A DNA stretch of 64,000 bases from Bifidobacterium colobi (GCF_018555455.1 NZ_JAFEJU010000002.1:248001-312000); one strand, 5' to 3'. Counted from the stretch's first letter, positions 38,061 to 47,383 are shown. Translations and numbers: made by a program. Notes: a model not told the origin generated them from the letters alone.

Positions 38061-38840
38061 CTACCGTACGTTGCGCGCGTAGATGCTGGCCATGCCCTTG
38101 AAAATCAGGTCCGGGTCGTAGATGTCGATCAGGTCGGTGTCATCGGCGAATACGCGCCCCAATCCACCGGTGGCGATGACCTGGAAGTCCTCGCCACCGA
38201 GCTCCTTGCGGAACTGCTCGATGGTGCGCTCCACGCCACCCAGGAACGTATAGTAGAGGCCCGCCTGCATACAGGTTTTGGTATTCGTGCCCAAAATCGT
38301 ACTTGGCCGGGTGATCTCCACCTCAGGCAGTTGCGCGGTATCGCCCCAGAGGGCCGCGGCACCGGTACGAATACCAGTGGTGATCACGCCGGAATCGATA
38401 ACGCCATGCGCATCCACATGGGTGAATGTGGTGGCCGTACCGAAATCAGCCACCAGCACCGGGCCGCCGTATTCGTTGTATGCGCCGGCGCAGTCGGCCA
38501 GGATATCCGCGCCCAGCGATTTCGGATCGTCCACGCGCACGTTCATGCCGGTTTTGATGCCCGGCCCAATCACCATCGGATCGATATCCAGGAACTTGAT
38601 GATCGAGGAGCGGAAGGAATGCATGACCTTCGGCACCACCGAGCAGATCACCACATCGTCCACATCGCGCGGCGTGAAACCGCTCATGCGCAGAAACTCA
38701 GTCAAAAACAGGCCATATTCATCCGACGTATGGTTCGCCTTGGATGTGATGCGATACGTGCCCACATTGGTGCGGCCAGTCTCACCATCCAAAAAACCAA
38801 TCACAATATTCGTATTGCCGATATCAACGGCGACCAGCAT
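38061..38840 (-). CDS. coaX: Type III pantothenate kinase
   Basis: CoaX phosphorylates pantothenate, the first step of coenzyme A synthesis. The 259-residue protein has the ASKHA-fold ATP-binding motif VAVDIGNTN at the N-terminus, the second phosphate motif VADFGTATTF and the family segment DCAGAYNEYGGP. Type III enzymes are not feedback-inhibited by CoA. The start has a GGAGGG site on the minus strand. It is a single gene convergent with the gosC paralogue and divergent from oppA. Confidence 0.95.
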   Translation of the reverse strand: MLVAVDIGNTNIVIGFLDGETGRTNVGTYRITSKANHTSDEYGLFLTEFLRMSGFTPRDVDDVVICSVVPKVMHSFRSSIIKFLDIDPMVIGPGIKTGMNVRVDDPKSLGADILADCAGAYNEYGGPVLVADFGTATTFTHVDAHGVIDSGVITTGIRTGAAALWGDTAQLPEVEITRPSTILGTNTKTCMQAGLYYTFLGGVERTIEQFRKELGGEDFQVIATGGLGRVFADDTDLIDIYDPDLIFKGMASIYARNVR

Positions 38841-39001
38841 GATAACCCTCCAGCGTTGAGATGGATTTCATCGCCAAGTCTACGCGCATTCGCCCCGCCT
38901 TCTACGCACCCGCGCCTATGATTACACCTTGGTAGTCGACCCGACTTGGGCGGCCAACCGACATTTCACGAGAATTACAGAGGAATATCAGAGGAAGAAC
39001 T

Positions 39002-40702
39002 ATGTCTCAAGACAATGGTGTGCACGCGGAAACCGGCGCAACCAGTGCAAATAACGCGAATAATGCAAGCAGTGCAAGCGGCACAACTGGAGCAACTGGC
39101 GCCACCACGGATGCCAGCCTGGCTTCGCGCGCCAAGAATCCCAAGAAGCACGGCCCGAAGTGGTGGCTGATCTCCCTGATCGCCGTGATCGTGGCATGTG
39201 CTGTGGTGATCGGCGTCACGGTTGCTTACGGCAAGAAGAGCGACTCCGCGGATGCATCTGCCAAGAATATGATTGCGGACACCGTGACCATCGGCCTGAA
39301 GCTTGCCCCCACCAACCTTGACATTCGCAACACCGCAGGCTCCGCGCTCGACCAGGTGCTCATCGGCAACGTGTACGAAGGCATCGTGGCCCGCGACTCC
39401 AAGAACCAGGTGGCTCCAGGCCTCGCCTCCAGCTGGGAGGAATCCAAGGACGGTCTGACCTACACCTTCCATTTGAACAAGAACATGAGCTTCTCCAACG
39501 GCGACAAACTCGACGCCGAGGACGTGGCCTGGTCCATCAACGAACTCATCGCCAAGCAATACCATGATGCCGACGCGCTCACCGCGGTGAGCAAGGTGGA
39601 AGCCAAGAATGCCGACACCGTGGTCATGACGCTTAAGACTCCGAACTCGAACCTGCTGTGGACGCTGACCGGCCGCGCTGGCTTGGTGTTCGACAAGGAC
39701 GCCAAGTATGACCTGAAGACTCAGGCTGTGGGCTCCGGGCCGTACACCGTGGCCAAGTTCGTCGAGAATGATTCGATCACGCTCAAGGCCAACGACAAGT
39801 ACTGGGGCAAGAACAAAGCCAAGACACCGACGGTGGTAGTCAAGTACTTGGCTGACGATAACGCTGCAGTGAACGCGCTGAAATCCGGCGATGTGCAGGT
39901 GCTCGCGCCAATCACCGAAACCTTGGCCGGTCCGTTTAAGTCCGATTCGGCCAACTACACGGTGAAGGCAGGCAACGGCACCGATAAGTATGTGCTCGGC
40001 TTCAACAACGCTTCCGGTTCCAAGCTCGCCGATAAGCGCATTCGCCAAGCCATCCGTTACGCCATCAACCATAAGGAGATCATCGCCTCCCGTGGCGGCG
40101 CGGATAAGGCACTGGGCGGCCCGATTCCATCCCTTGACCCCGGTTATGAGGATCTGACCAAGCTGTACCCGTACGATCAGGCCAAGGCCAAGTCGCTGAT
40201 GGCCGAAGCCGGTTACTCCACTGATAAGCCGCTCGAGCTGAGCCTCACCTATGCCAACATCTACGGCACCGAGCTCGGCGACCAGCTGCGCTCGCAACTA
40301 AAGCCGATTGGCATCGATTTGAAGGTCAACGTGGTGGAATTCTCCACCTGGCTGCAGGACGTGTACACCAACCATGACTTCGACATCTCGCTGGTGGATC
40401 ACAACGAAAGCCACGATTTCTACTCCTGGGCCGACCCGACCTACTACTTCGGCTACGACAATGCCGACGTGCAGAAGCTCTACAACGAGGGCGTGGCCGC
40501 CACCACCGACAAGGAGCGTGACGCCAAGTTCGCCGAAGCCGCCAAGCTCATCTCCGAGGATGCGCCGGCCGACTGGCTGTTCAACTACCGCATCACCACG
40601 GTTACCGCCAAGGGCGTGAAGGGCTTCCCGTTCGACCTGAACCAGACGGTTCTGCCGCTCTACAACGTGACCTATTCGCTCGCCGAATTCAGCCAGAAGT
40701 AG
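39002..40702 (+). CDS. Oligopeptide-type ABC transporter substrate-binding protein with transmembrane anchor
   Basis: This 566-residue family 5 solute-binding protein starts with a disordered Asn/Ala/Ser/Thr-rich head, followed by a basic stretch and a hydrophobic helix at about residues 54-76. A conventional lipobox is not visible (a lone Cys66 lies inside the helix), so it is probably anchored by an uncleaved helix rather than a lipid. The binding fold contains LYEG-type segment VYEGIVARD and IRQAIRYAINHKEI, typical of peptide/nickel/opine binding proteins. It leads an operon with two permeases and two ATPases. Substrate is unknown. Confidence 0.9.
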   Translation: MSQDNGVHAETGATSANNANNASSASGTTGATGATTDASLASRAKNPKKHGPKWWLISLIAVIVACAVVIGVTVAYGKKSDSADASAKNMIADTVTIGLKLAPTNLDIRNTAGSALDQVLIGNVYEGIVARDSKNQVAPGLASSWEESKDGLTYTFHLNKNMSFSNGDKLDAEDVAWSINELIAKQYHDADALTAVSKVEAKNADTVVMTLKTPNSNLLWTLTGRAGLVFDKDAKYDLKTQAVGSGPYTVAKFVENDSITLKANDKYWGKNKAKTPTVVVKYLADDNAAVNALKSGDVQVLAPITETLAGPFKSDSANYTVKAGNGTDKYVLGFNNASGSKLADKRIRQAIRYAINHKEIIASRGGADKALGGPIPSLDPGYEDLTKLYPYDQAKAKSLMAEAGYSTDKPLELSLTYANIYGTELGDQLRSQLKPIGIDLKVNVVEFSTWLQDVYTNHDFDISLVDHNESHDFYSWADPTYYFGYDNADVQKLYNEGVAATTDKERDAKFAEAAKLISEDAPADWLFNYRITTVTAKGVKGFPFDLNQTVLPLYNVTYSLAEFSQK

Positions 40703-40710
40703 CTATTTTC

Positions 40711-40732
40711 GGCTCCTCTTGTTAGGGGAGCC
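40711..40732 (+). terminator. Hairpin after the binding protein gene
   Basis: GGCTCCTC pairs with GGGGAGCC (one G-T pair) around TTGTTA. There is no T-run, so it may be a processing or partial termination signal within the operon. Confidence 0.5.
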
Positions 40733-40755
40733 GGCGGCGAACGCCGACTGAGGGG

Positions 40756-40873
40756 TGAGGGACAGTTTCATGGGTGATTGCAACTATCCCTCAGCTACTA
40801 TCCCTCAGCTACTGTCCCTCAGCTACTGTCCCTCAGCTACTGTCCCTCAGCTACTGTCCCTCAGCTATTTTTG
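40756..40873 (+). repeat. Six 14-bp tandem repeats opposed by one inverted copy
   Basis: Six copies of CTRTCCCTCAGCTA run from 40784 to 40867 and end in TTTTT. A single inverted copy TGAGGGACAG lies at 40756-40765. Any repeat unit carrying CTGTCCCTCA (units 3-6) can pair exactly with it, and the last unit is followed by the T-tract. Confidence 0.85.
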
Positions 40874-40933
40874 GTTATGGATGTCTTATGGTCTTATGGC
40901 AATGAGATGTGAAGGACTGGGAAGGAACCACAC

Positions 40934-41911
40934 ATGCGATTTGTGATTCGCCGACTGTTGCTGTTTGTAGTGGCGTTGTTCGGCATATCCGTGGTGGTGT
41001 TCGCGGCACTGCGCATTCTGCCCGGCGATGTGGCCTCCATTATGGCCGGCATCAACGCGCCCGCCAGCCGCGTGGCGCAATTGCGCGAACAGCTCGGCTT
41101 GAATCGGCCGCTGACTACCCAGTACTTCGATTGGATGGGCGCACTGGTCACCGGCGATTTCGGTACTTCGATTCTGACCGGACGCTCGGTGACGGCACTG
41201 ATCGGCACGCGCGCTGCCATTACTTTTCCTTTGATTATTCTGGGCTTGTTGATTGCGATGGCTATCGGGCTGCCGCTCGGTTGTACGGCGGTACTGGCAC
41301 GCTCGCCCCGCGTGCGCGCGGCATTCCATGTTTTAGCGATTATCGGCGGATCCGTACCTGCCCTGTGGGGTGGCCTGCTGCTGATTCTGCTATTCGGCAA
41401 AGGCGTGGGACTCGTCGGTATTCTTCCCTCGCAAGGCTTCCCGCTCGACGGCTGGGGCAAACCGGGCAGTGCAATAGTGTCGCTGATTCTGCCGGCGCTC
41501 ACGGTCGGCATCATCGTTGGTGCTTCGCTGATGCGTTACACGCGTTCGGCGCTTGGTGAGCTGGCCGGCTCCGGTTATATCGACATGGCCCGCTCCTGCG
41601 GCATGACCCGCACCCAGGCGGTGCTCAACGTCGGTCTTCGTCTCGCCATGCCACAGCTGGTGTCGGTGATCGGCTTGACTTTCGCCTCGATGATTACCGG
41701 CGTGATGGTCATCGAGAACCTCTTCGCTCTGCCCGGCATCGGCAACGGACTCGTCACCGACGTGGGTAATCGCGACCTCATCGCCGTGCAAAGCGAGCTG
41801 TTCCTGCTTGCCGCATTCTTCCTAGCCATCGGCCTGATCGTGGATGTATTGCATCGTGTTCTCGACCCGCGTTTGAAGAACGGCGGCAACGTTGCGGAGG
41901 TGAATGCATGA
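40934..41911 (+). CDS. Oligopeptide-type ABC transporter permease (DppB/OppB family)
   Basis: This 325-residue permease has six helices, the N-terminal segment FVIRRLLLFVVALFGISVV and the family block QLREQLGLNRPL. The EAA-like loop is GYIDMARSCGMTRTQA. The ribosome site is GGAAGGA. The stop codon overlaps the next start (ATGA), so it is translationally coupled to the second permease. Confidence 0.92.
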   Translation: MRFVIRRLLLFVVALFGISVVVFAALRILPGDVASIMAGINAPASRVAQLREQLGLNRPLTTQYFDWMGALVTGDFGTSILTGRSVTALIGTRAAITFPLIILGLLIAMAIGLPLGCTAVLARSPRVRAAFHVLAIIGGSVPALWGGLLLILLFGKGVGLVGILPSQGFPLDGWGKPGSAIVSLILPALTVGIIVGASLMRYTRSALGELAGSGYIDMARSCGMTRTQAVLNVGLRLAMPQLVSVIGLTFASMITGVMVIENLFALPGIGNGLVTDVGNRDLIAVQSELFLLAAFFLAIGLIVDVLHRVLDPRLKNGGNVAEVNA

Positions 41912-42831
41912 GCAACAGTCACAACAATCGTGCCGCGATAACGCGAAGGGCATACGCAGCAGTGGCACTGCGCACCATGTGGCGTCGCGCGGAAGGCAAA
42001 TTCGCACTCATCGTGCTCGCACTCTGGCTGGCCGTGGCATTGGTTTCGCTAGTCTGGACGCCGCAATCATTGTGGACTACCGACGGCTACCATGTATGGG
42101 CCAAGCCGTCCGCCGCGCACTGGCTTGGCACCGACGGTACCGGCGCCGACGTATTCAGCTGGCTGATGGCTGGATCGCGCACTAATCTGCTGATTGTGCT
42201 GCTGACGGTAGTGGTATCCGCACTGTGGGGATTGCTGTTGATTGCTGCAATGGTGGCGCGTAATTCCGCGCTCGCCAGCACGTCCGTGGTGGTGATTGAC
42301 GCGCTGATTTCCATTCCGACGGTGCTGATCGCACTGATTCTCGCTGTGCCGATGGGCGCTTCCATTGCGGTGATTGTAATCGCCTGCGGCTTTGGTTACG
42401 GACTCAATCTTGCCCGCGTGGCCCGTCCGGCTGCGTTGTTGGCCGCCCGTTCGGCCTATGTGGAATCGGCTCTGGCCAATGGCGCAAGCGGCTGGCGGGT
42501 ATTGGTCAGCCATATCATCCCTAATAATCTGCCGGTACTTGCCGTGCAGCTTTCCTTGTCCGCGGGCACTGCGGTGCTGGCTGAATCCGGGCTCACCTAT
42601 TTGGGCATCGGTGTGCCGTCCGGCGTGCCGAGCTGGGGACACTCGTTGGCCACTTCAGTCAAGCTCATCAATGTGTTCCCGCTGACTGTGCTCTGGCCCG
42701 GCCTGATTGTTACGGTGGTGGTTGTGGCATTGAATGTGTTCGGTGACGTGCTGCGCGATGCCATCGATCCGGTGGCGAATCCCGCGTTGCGGCAGACGGC
42801 TGGTTCCGCCGGGAAAGAAGACGAACGATGA
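41908..42831 (+). CDS. Oligopeptide-type ABC transporter permease (DppC/OppC family)
   Basis: This 307-residue second permease has a basic N-terminal head, the characteristic HWLGTDGTGADVFSWLMAGSR segment of DppC/OppC proteins, and the EAA loop YVESALANGASGW. Five to six helices are predicted. It overlaps the upstream and downstream genes by four bases each, so the transporter subunits are made in fixed proportion. Confidence 0.92.
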   Translation: MSNSHNNRAAITRRAYAAVALRTMWRRAEGKFALIVLALWLAVALVSLVWTPQSLWTTDGYHVWAKPSAAHWLGTDGTGADVFSWLMAGSRTNLLIVLLTVVVSALWGLLLIAAMVARNSALASTSVVVIDALISIPTVLIALILAVPMGASIAVIVIACGFGYGLNLARVARPAALLAARSAYVESALANGASGWRVLVSHIIPNNLPVLAVQLSLSAGTAVLAESGLTYLGIGVPSGVPSWGHSLATSVKLINVFPLTVLWPGLIVTVVVVALNVFGDVLRDAIDPVANPALRQTAGSAGKEDER

Positions 42832-43637
42832 GCGTTACCGTAGAAGCTTTGAGCATTGCCATCGGCGGCAAGCCGATTGCTGCTGATGTGAACCTTGATA
42901 TTGCCGACGGCGAGCGCGTTGGACTCATCGGTTCCTCGGGCTCCGGCAAATCCATGATTTCCAAAGCGATGCTGGGATTGCTGCCGCTGAATGCCACGGT
43001 TTCCGGGTCGGTTATCTTGGGCGAGACGCAAGTGATTGGTGCGTCCGAACGTGAGCTTGCGGACTTGCGCGGCCGCTATGTGGGCACGGTATTCCAGAAT
43101 CCGGCTGCTTCGTTGAATCCGGTGATGACTGTCGCCCAGCAGATCGGATTGCCGTTGAAGTTGCACTATGACCTCACCAAGGCCGAGCGTGCCGAGCGCG
43201 TGGCTCGCATGCTTGGCAAAGTCGGGCTGAGTGCGGATGCGGCCAACAAGTATCCGCATGAGCTTTCCGGCGGCCAGCAGCAGCGCGTAGGCATCGCCAC
43301 GGCATTGATTACCTCGCCGCGATTCATCATCGCTGACGAGCCGACCACCGCACTCGATTCGATTACGCAGCGTCAGATCGTGGATTTGTTGACTGCTTTG
43401 GTGGATGATGCCGGTGCTTCGATGCTGTTCATCACCCATGATTTTTCCGTGCTCGCGCGCGCCACCACGCGCTGCTATGTGCTGGAATCCGGGCGTATTG
43501 TGGATTCCGGGGTGACTGCCGAAGTGCTGGCTGACCCGCAGACGCCTGAATCCAAACGCTTGGTGTCCGCCGCCCGTAGCCTTACCCTCCGCAGCGTTGA
43601 CCTCCACAGCACCAAGGAGGATTCCCATGAGCAATGA
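42828..43637 (+). CDS. Oligopeptide-type ABC transporter ATP-binding protein (DppD/OppD-like)
   Basis: This 269-residue ABC ATPase has Walker A GSSGSGKS, the signature LSGGQQQR and Walker [13 protein letters not shown]. It is shorter than typical OppD proteins because the long C-terminal zinc/oligopeptide tail is reduced. It partners with the ATPase gene that starts 11 bases before its end. Confidence 0.92.
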   Translation: MSVTVEALSIAIGGKPIAADVNLDIADGERVGLIGSSGSGKSMISKAMLGLLPLNATVSGSVILGETQVIGASERELADLRGRYVGTVFQNPAASLNPVMTVAQQIGLPLKLHYDLTKAERAERVARMLGKVGLSADAANKYPHELSGGQQQRVGIATALITSPRFIIADEPTTALDSITQRQIVDLLTALVDDAGASMLFITHDFSVLARATTRCYVLESGRIVDSGVTAEVLADPQTPESKRLVSAARSLTLRSVDLHSTKEDSHEQ

Positions 43638-44475
43638 ATTACTGCTCGCCGCGCGCAACATTAACGCTTCCTTCGCCGACCGCAATAGGCATCGCGGATT
43701 GTTCGACTTCGGCCGCGCGCCACGCCGCCAGGTGCTGTTCGACGTATCCGCCGAGGTGCATGCGGGGGAGTGTCTGGCGGTGATCGGTGCTTCCGGCTCA
43801 GGCAAAACCACGCTGACCCGCATCATGCTGGGGCTTACCGCCGCCGACTCCGGCAGCATCGAATACCGTGGCGCTGAAGTTCGCCACGGATCAGAGGGCA
43901 TGCGTGCATTGCGCGCCGAATCCTCCATCGTGTTTCAGGATCCGTTCTCGTCGCTTGACCCGCGCTGGACCGTCGAACGTTCGGTTTCCGAGCCCCTATG
44001 GTTGCGCCGCCGTGCCCTTGGATTCGCAGCCGACGAGGTCGAAGGCAAAACCGCACAGGCGCTGGCCCGAGTCGGCCTCGAACCGCGTGAATTCATGGGC
44101 CGTTACCCCTGCGACCTGTCCGGCGGTCAAGCCCAGCGCGTAGCCATCGCCAGAGCCATCGTCAATGAGCCGCGTCTGATTCTGGCCGACGAGCCGATGA
44201 GTGCCATCGATGTGGCCGCCCGCGTGCAGATCTTGGAAACCTTCCAATCGATTCTCGCTGCAGAAGGGTCGCGTGACATCGACCCAGTAACCGGGCAGCC
44301 CGTCAAACCGGCCATCATCATGGTTTCTCATGATCTTGGCGTCGTGCAGCATATCGCCGACCGCATTCTTGTGCTGCATGAAGGCAGAGTAGTCGAATCA
44401 GGCACTACCGAAGCCGTGCTCGGTCATCCTCGGTCTGACTACACCCGCCAGCTCATCGCCGCAGCCTCGCTCTAG
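43627..44475 (+). CDS. Oligopeptide-type ABC transporter ATP-binding protein (DppF/OppF-like)
   Basis: This 282-residue ABC ATPase has Walker A GASGSGKT, the signature LSGGQAQR and Walker B LILADEPMSAID, where Met replaces the usual Thr. The start at 43627 follows a perfect AAGGAGG site; the frame is open back to 43597. It overlaps the previous gene by 11 bases. It closes the five-gene peptide transporter operon. Confidence 0.92.
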   Translation: MSNELLLAARNINASFADRNRHRGLFDFGRAPRRQVLFDVSAEVHAGECLAVIGASGSGKTTLTRIMLGLTAADSGSIEYRGAEVRHGSEGMRALRAESSIVFQDPFSSLDPRWTVERSVSEPLWLRRRALGFAADEVEGKTAQALARVGLEPREFMGRYPCDLSGGQAQRVAIARAIVNEPRLILADEPMSAIDVAARVQILETFQSILAAEGSRDIDPVTGQPVKPAIIMVSHDLGVVQHIADRILVLHEGRVVESGTTEAVLGHPRSDYTRQLIAAASL

Positions 44476-44636
44476 GTGGGTGTAGTCATCGGGCTATTGG
44501 GGACTGGCGGTCGATTACGTTTTCCAACCAAATTTGAGGCTGTTATTTACGTTTTCCAACGGCTGAAGTGTCAATGTGGATACAGGGTGCTTCCGTAATA
44601 TGAACGCCGGCGACACGCGCATGTCTCAACCTGTGC
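44476..44636 (+). other. Gap after the peptide transporter, no gene seen
   Basis: A direct repeat ACGTTTTCCAAC occurs at 44517-44528 and 44549-44560. No terminator, gene or known RNA is visible. Confidence 0.4.
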
Positions 44637-44642
44637 TATGGT
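44637..44642 (+). promoter_or_regulatory. -10 element of a leaderless cysteine leader transcript
   Basis: TATGGT lies seven bases before the ATG at 44650, so the transcript would begin at or next to that start codon. The -35 region is weak. Confidence 0.5.
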
Positions 44643-44649
44643 GTGAGGC

Positions 44650-44679
44650 ATGCAGATTTTCTCATGTTGTTGTCGCTAA
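44650..44679 (+). CDS. Nine-residue cysteine-rich leader peptide MQIFSCCCR
   Basis: A tiny frame from the ATG at 44650 to TAA at 44677-44679 reads MQIFSCCCR, with three consecutive cysteine codons (TGT TGT TGT) just before the stop. It lies 340 bases upstream of a cystathionine beta-synthase-like gene, in an otherwise gene-free leader with hairpins. Runs of codons for the end product are the hallmark of ribosome-mediated attenuation, and poly-cysteine upstream frames with this job are known from mycobacteria. A ribosome short of Cys-tRNA would stall at the CCC run and change folding of the downstream leader. The promoter spacing implies a leaderless mRNA. Confidence 0.65.
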   Translation: MQIFSCCCR

Positions 44680-44727
44680 CCGACGCCCCCGGGCGCACGG
44701 TCAGTGACGCATAACTTGAGAACGAGC

Positions 44728-44760
44728 ATTCGCATCGCAGCAAGTCGGCTGCGAATCTTT
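44728..44760 (+). promoter_or_regulatory. Candidate attenuator hairpin of the cysteine leader
   Basis: Two mutually exclusive stems can form: ATTCGCA (44728-44734) with TGCGAAT (44750-44756), or TCGCAGC (44735-44741) with GCTGCGA (44748-44754). ATCTTT follows. It lies 50-80 bases after the leader peptide, a suitable distance for an attenuation switch. The rest of the leader up to 45021 shows only short AACCTA repeats (44942-44985). Confidence 0.45.
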
Positions 44761-45021
44761 CCATAAATGTGAACCGCGGAAGTTGGCGCGGTGTGATGGT
44801 TCGCATCACGACATTGGAAAATGCAGATCACAGCATAACTCTTCACGCGAGCGATGGGGTGTGGATGCTCCCAATCAAACTGAAGTCAATGTCCGCTCGT
44901 CCGGGATCGTCGGTTCACGAAAGCAACAGAACCGATCGCTTGCAACCTAACCCAACAGCAACCTAGCAGCAATCCAGCAACCTAATAACAACCCCGTAAA
45001 CTCTGGACCAAAGGACTTCAC

Positions 45022-46044
45022 ATGACCATCCACAACAGCCTCGCGGAACTCATCGGCAACACCCCGCTCGTCAAGCTGAACCACATTCCTCAGGCGGCCG
45101 GAGTCAAGGCCACCATCGCCGTCAAAGTCGAATACTTCAACCCGGGCGGCTCCTCCAAGGACCGCATCGCCGAGCGTATCATCGACGCGGCCGAGCGATC
45201 CGGTCAGCTGAAACCCGGCGGCGTCATCGTCGAGCCCACATCCGGCAACACCGGCGTCGGCCTGGCCCTCGTGGCCCAGCAGCGCGGCTACCGTACGATC
45301 TTCACTCTGCCGGACAAAGTCTCCGAATCCAAGCGTGCAGTGCTGCGCGCCTACGGTGCCGAAGTCATCGTGACTCCCACCGATGCCGGCCCGGATGATC
45401 CGCGCTCCTACTACCAAGTGGCCGAGCGCCTCGCCAACGAAATCCCCGGCGGTTTCCGCCCGAACCAGTACGACAACCCGAATGGCCCGGAAAGCCACTA
45501 CTACACCACCGGCCCGGAAATCTGGGAAGCCACCGACCACAAAGTTACCCATTTTGTTGCCGGCATCGGCACCGGCGGCACCATCTCCGGTACCGGGCGT
45601 TACCTCAAGGAAGTTTCGGATGGTGCGGTCAAGGTCATCGGCTCCGACCCTGAAGGCTCCATCTACTCCGCCGACTCGCTCGCCGACGTGCACCAGTACG
45701 ACATCGAAGGCGTGGGAGAGGACTTCTACCCCAAGGCCTTCGACCGCAACATCACCGACGACATCGTCAAGGTGGGCGACGCCGAAGCCTTCGAAATGAC
45801 CCGCCGTCTGGCCGGCGAGGAAGCCCTGCTCGTGGGCGGCTCCTCCGGCATGGCCGTGGCCAGCGCCATCAAGTACGCGCTCGCCAACGACTTGGATGAA
45901 AACCAGCTTGTGGTGGTGCTCGCACCGGATTCCGGCCGCAGCTACATGGAGAAGATCTTCAACGACGATTGGATGCGAGCCAACGGTTATGGCGACGTGG
46001 TGGACCGCACCACCAAGCCGTCCCTCGCCGAGCAGTACCTCTGA
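45022..46044 (+). CDS. cbs: Cystathionine beta-synthase-like PLP enzyme (cysteine synthase family)
   Basis: This 340-residue fold-type II PLP enzyme has the Schiff-base Lys46 (GGSSKDR), the substrate loop PTSGNTG (72-78) and the phosphate loop GTGGTISGTG. The C-terminal segment DSGRSYMEKIFNDDWM is typical of cystathionine beta-synthases and less of plain CysK proteins, although the C-terminal regulatory CBS domains are absent. It would condense serine or O-acetylserine with homocysteine or sulfide. Pairing with the CGS/CGL gene downstream suggests reverse transsulfuration from homocysteine to cysteine. The ribosome site is AAAGGA. The cysteine-codon leader upstream supports a role in cysteine supply. 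Confidence 0.88.
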   Translation: MTIHNSLAELIGNTPLVKLNHIPQAAGVKATIAVKVEYFNPGGSSKDRIAERIIDAAERSGQLKPGGVIVEPTSGNTGVGLALVAQQRGYRTIFTLPDKVSESKRAVLRAYGAEVIVTPTDAGPDDPRSYYQVAERLANEIPGGFRPNQYDNPNGPESHYYTTGPEIWEATDHKVTHFVAGIGTGGTISGTGRYLKEVSDGAVKVIGSDPEGSIYSADSLADVHQYDIEGVGEDFYPKAFDRNITDDIVKVGDAEAFEMTRRLAGEEALLVGGSSGMAVASAIKYALANDLDENQLVVVLAPDSGRSYMEKIFNDDWMRANGYGDVVDRTTKPSLAEQYL

Positions 46045-46149
46045 ACAATTCCGCAATAACCCGTTATCACTAACACCAATATCAACACGCGCCGCATAAG
46101 CCGGCAGCTGCCGTACTCTCGAAGGCAGCACAATGGAAAGGAACACACC

Positions 46150-47334
46150 ATGTCCGCTGAATACAACGCCAAGTTCGCCCAGAACGCCCTCGCCACCCGC
46201 GCCATCCACGCCGGCCAGGAGCCCGACCCCACCACCGGTGCTGTGGTGACCCCGATTTTTGCCACCTCCACCTTCAAGCAGGACGGTGTGTTGGGCCTGC
46301 GCGGCGGCCATGACTACTCCCGCTCCATCAACCCCACCCGCACCAGCTTCGACGAGCAGCTGGCATCCGTAGAAGGCGCCAAGTATGCGCTGAGCTTCTC
46401 CTCCGGTCTTGCCGCCATCGACGTGCTGCTGCGCTCCACCATCAAGCCCGGCGACAACATCCTGCTCGGCAACGACGTGTATGGCGGCACCTACCGTCTA
46501 CTCTCCAAGGTGTTCGTGCCGTGGGGCGTGGGCCTTGACGTGGTGGACATCACCGACCTTGCCGCCGTGGAAGCCGCCCTGTCCTCCAAGCATTACGAGT
46601 ACGTGTGGGTCGAGACCCCGTCCAACCCGCTGCTCAACATCACCGATATCGCCGCCACCGCAGAAGTGGCGCACAAGTACGGCACCAAGGTCGCCGTGGA
46701 CAACACCTTCGCGTCCCCGGCCTTGCAGCATCCGCTGGATGAGGGCGCCGACGTGGTGGTCTACTCCACCACCAAATACATCGGAGGCCACTCCGACGTG
46801 GTCGGCGGCGCCGTGGTGCTGAACGACGACGAAACCCGCGAAAAGGTGGCGTTCCTGCAGAACGCCGCAGGTGCTGTGCCCTCCCCGTTCGACTCCTGGC
46901 TGGACATCCGCGGCCTGAAGACCTTGGATCTGCGCGTCAAGCGCCACAGCGCCAACGCCCTCAAGGTGGCCGAATGGCTGGAATCCCAGCCGGCCGACAT
47001 GATCGAGCGCGTCTGGTACCCGGGCCTCGAATCCCATCCGGGCCACGAGATCGCCGCACGCCAGATGCACGGCGGTTTCGGTGGCATCGTCTCCGTGCAG
47101 CTTGCCGCCGGCGCGGAAGCCGCCAAGCACTTCGTGGACCACACGCAGATCTTCACGCTGGCTGAATCCCTGGGTGGTGTGGAAAGCCTGATCGAGGTGC
47201 CGGCCGCCATGACCCACGCCTCTGTTGCCGGCACCACCCTGCAGGTGCCCGCCAACCTGGTGCGCATCTCCGTGGGCATCGAAAACGCCGACGACCTCAT
47301 TGCCGACCTCAAGCAGGCTCTCGAACGCCTGTAA
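46150..47334 (+). CDS. metB: Cystathionine gamma-synthase / gamma-lyase
   Basis: This 394-residue Cys/Met-metabolism PLP enzyme has the PLP Lys209 in STTKYIGGHSD, the early RAIHAGQEPDPTTGAV and the substrate block AESLGGVESLIEVP. The family includes cystathionine gamma-synthase (towards methionine) and gamma-lyase (towards cysteine). The Glu-Val-Pro after SLI is closer to what I recall of lyases, and the operon partner is CBS-like, so lyase activity is favoured without being proven. The ribosome site is AAAGGAA. It is 105 bases after the CBS-like gene with no terminator between. Confidence 0.9.
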   Translation: MSAEYNAKFAQNALATRAIHAGQEPDPTTGAVVTPIFATSTFKQDGVLGLRGGHDYSRSINPTRTSFDEQLASVEGAKYALSFSSGLAAIDVLLRSTIKPGDNILLGNDVYGGTYRLLSKVFVPWGVGLDVVDITDLAAVEAALSSKHYEYVWVETPSNPLLNITDIAATAEVAHKYGTKVAVDNTFASPALQHPLDEGADVVVYSTTKYIGGHSDVVGGAVVLNDDETREKVAFLQNAAGAVPSPFDSWLDIRGLKTLDLRVKRHSANALKVAEWLESQPADMIERVWYPGLESHPGHEIAARQMHGGFGGIVSVQLAAGAEAAKHFVDHTQIFTLAESLGGVESLIEVPAAMTHASVAGTTLQVPANLVRISVGIENADDLIADLKQALERL

Positions 47335-47383
47335 TAGGGGAGGAGCAACGGTTTTTCCGTCCAAATCCTTCCGGAGGCGTGAT

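Noticed and set aside
44680..45021. SAM-type riboswitch before the CBS-like gene
   Set aside because: The conserved SAM-I or SAM-IV core motifs are not present; the cysteine leader peptide explains the structured leader better.
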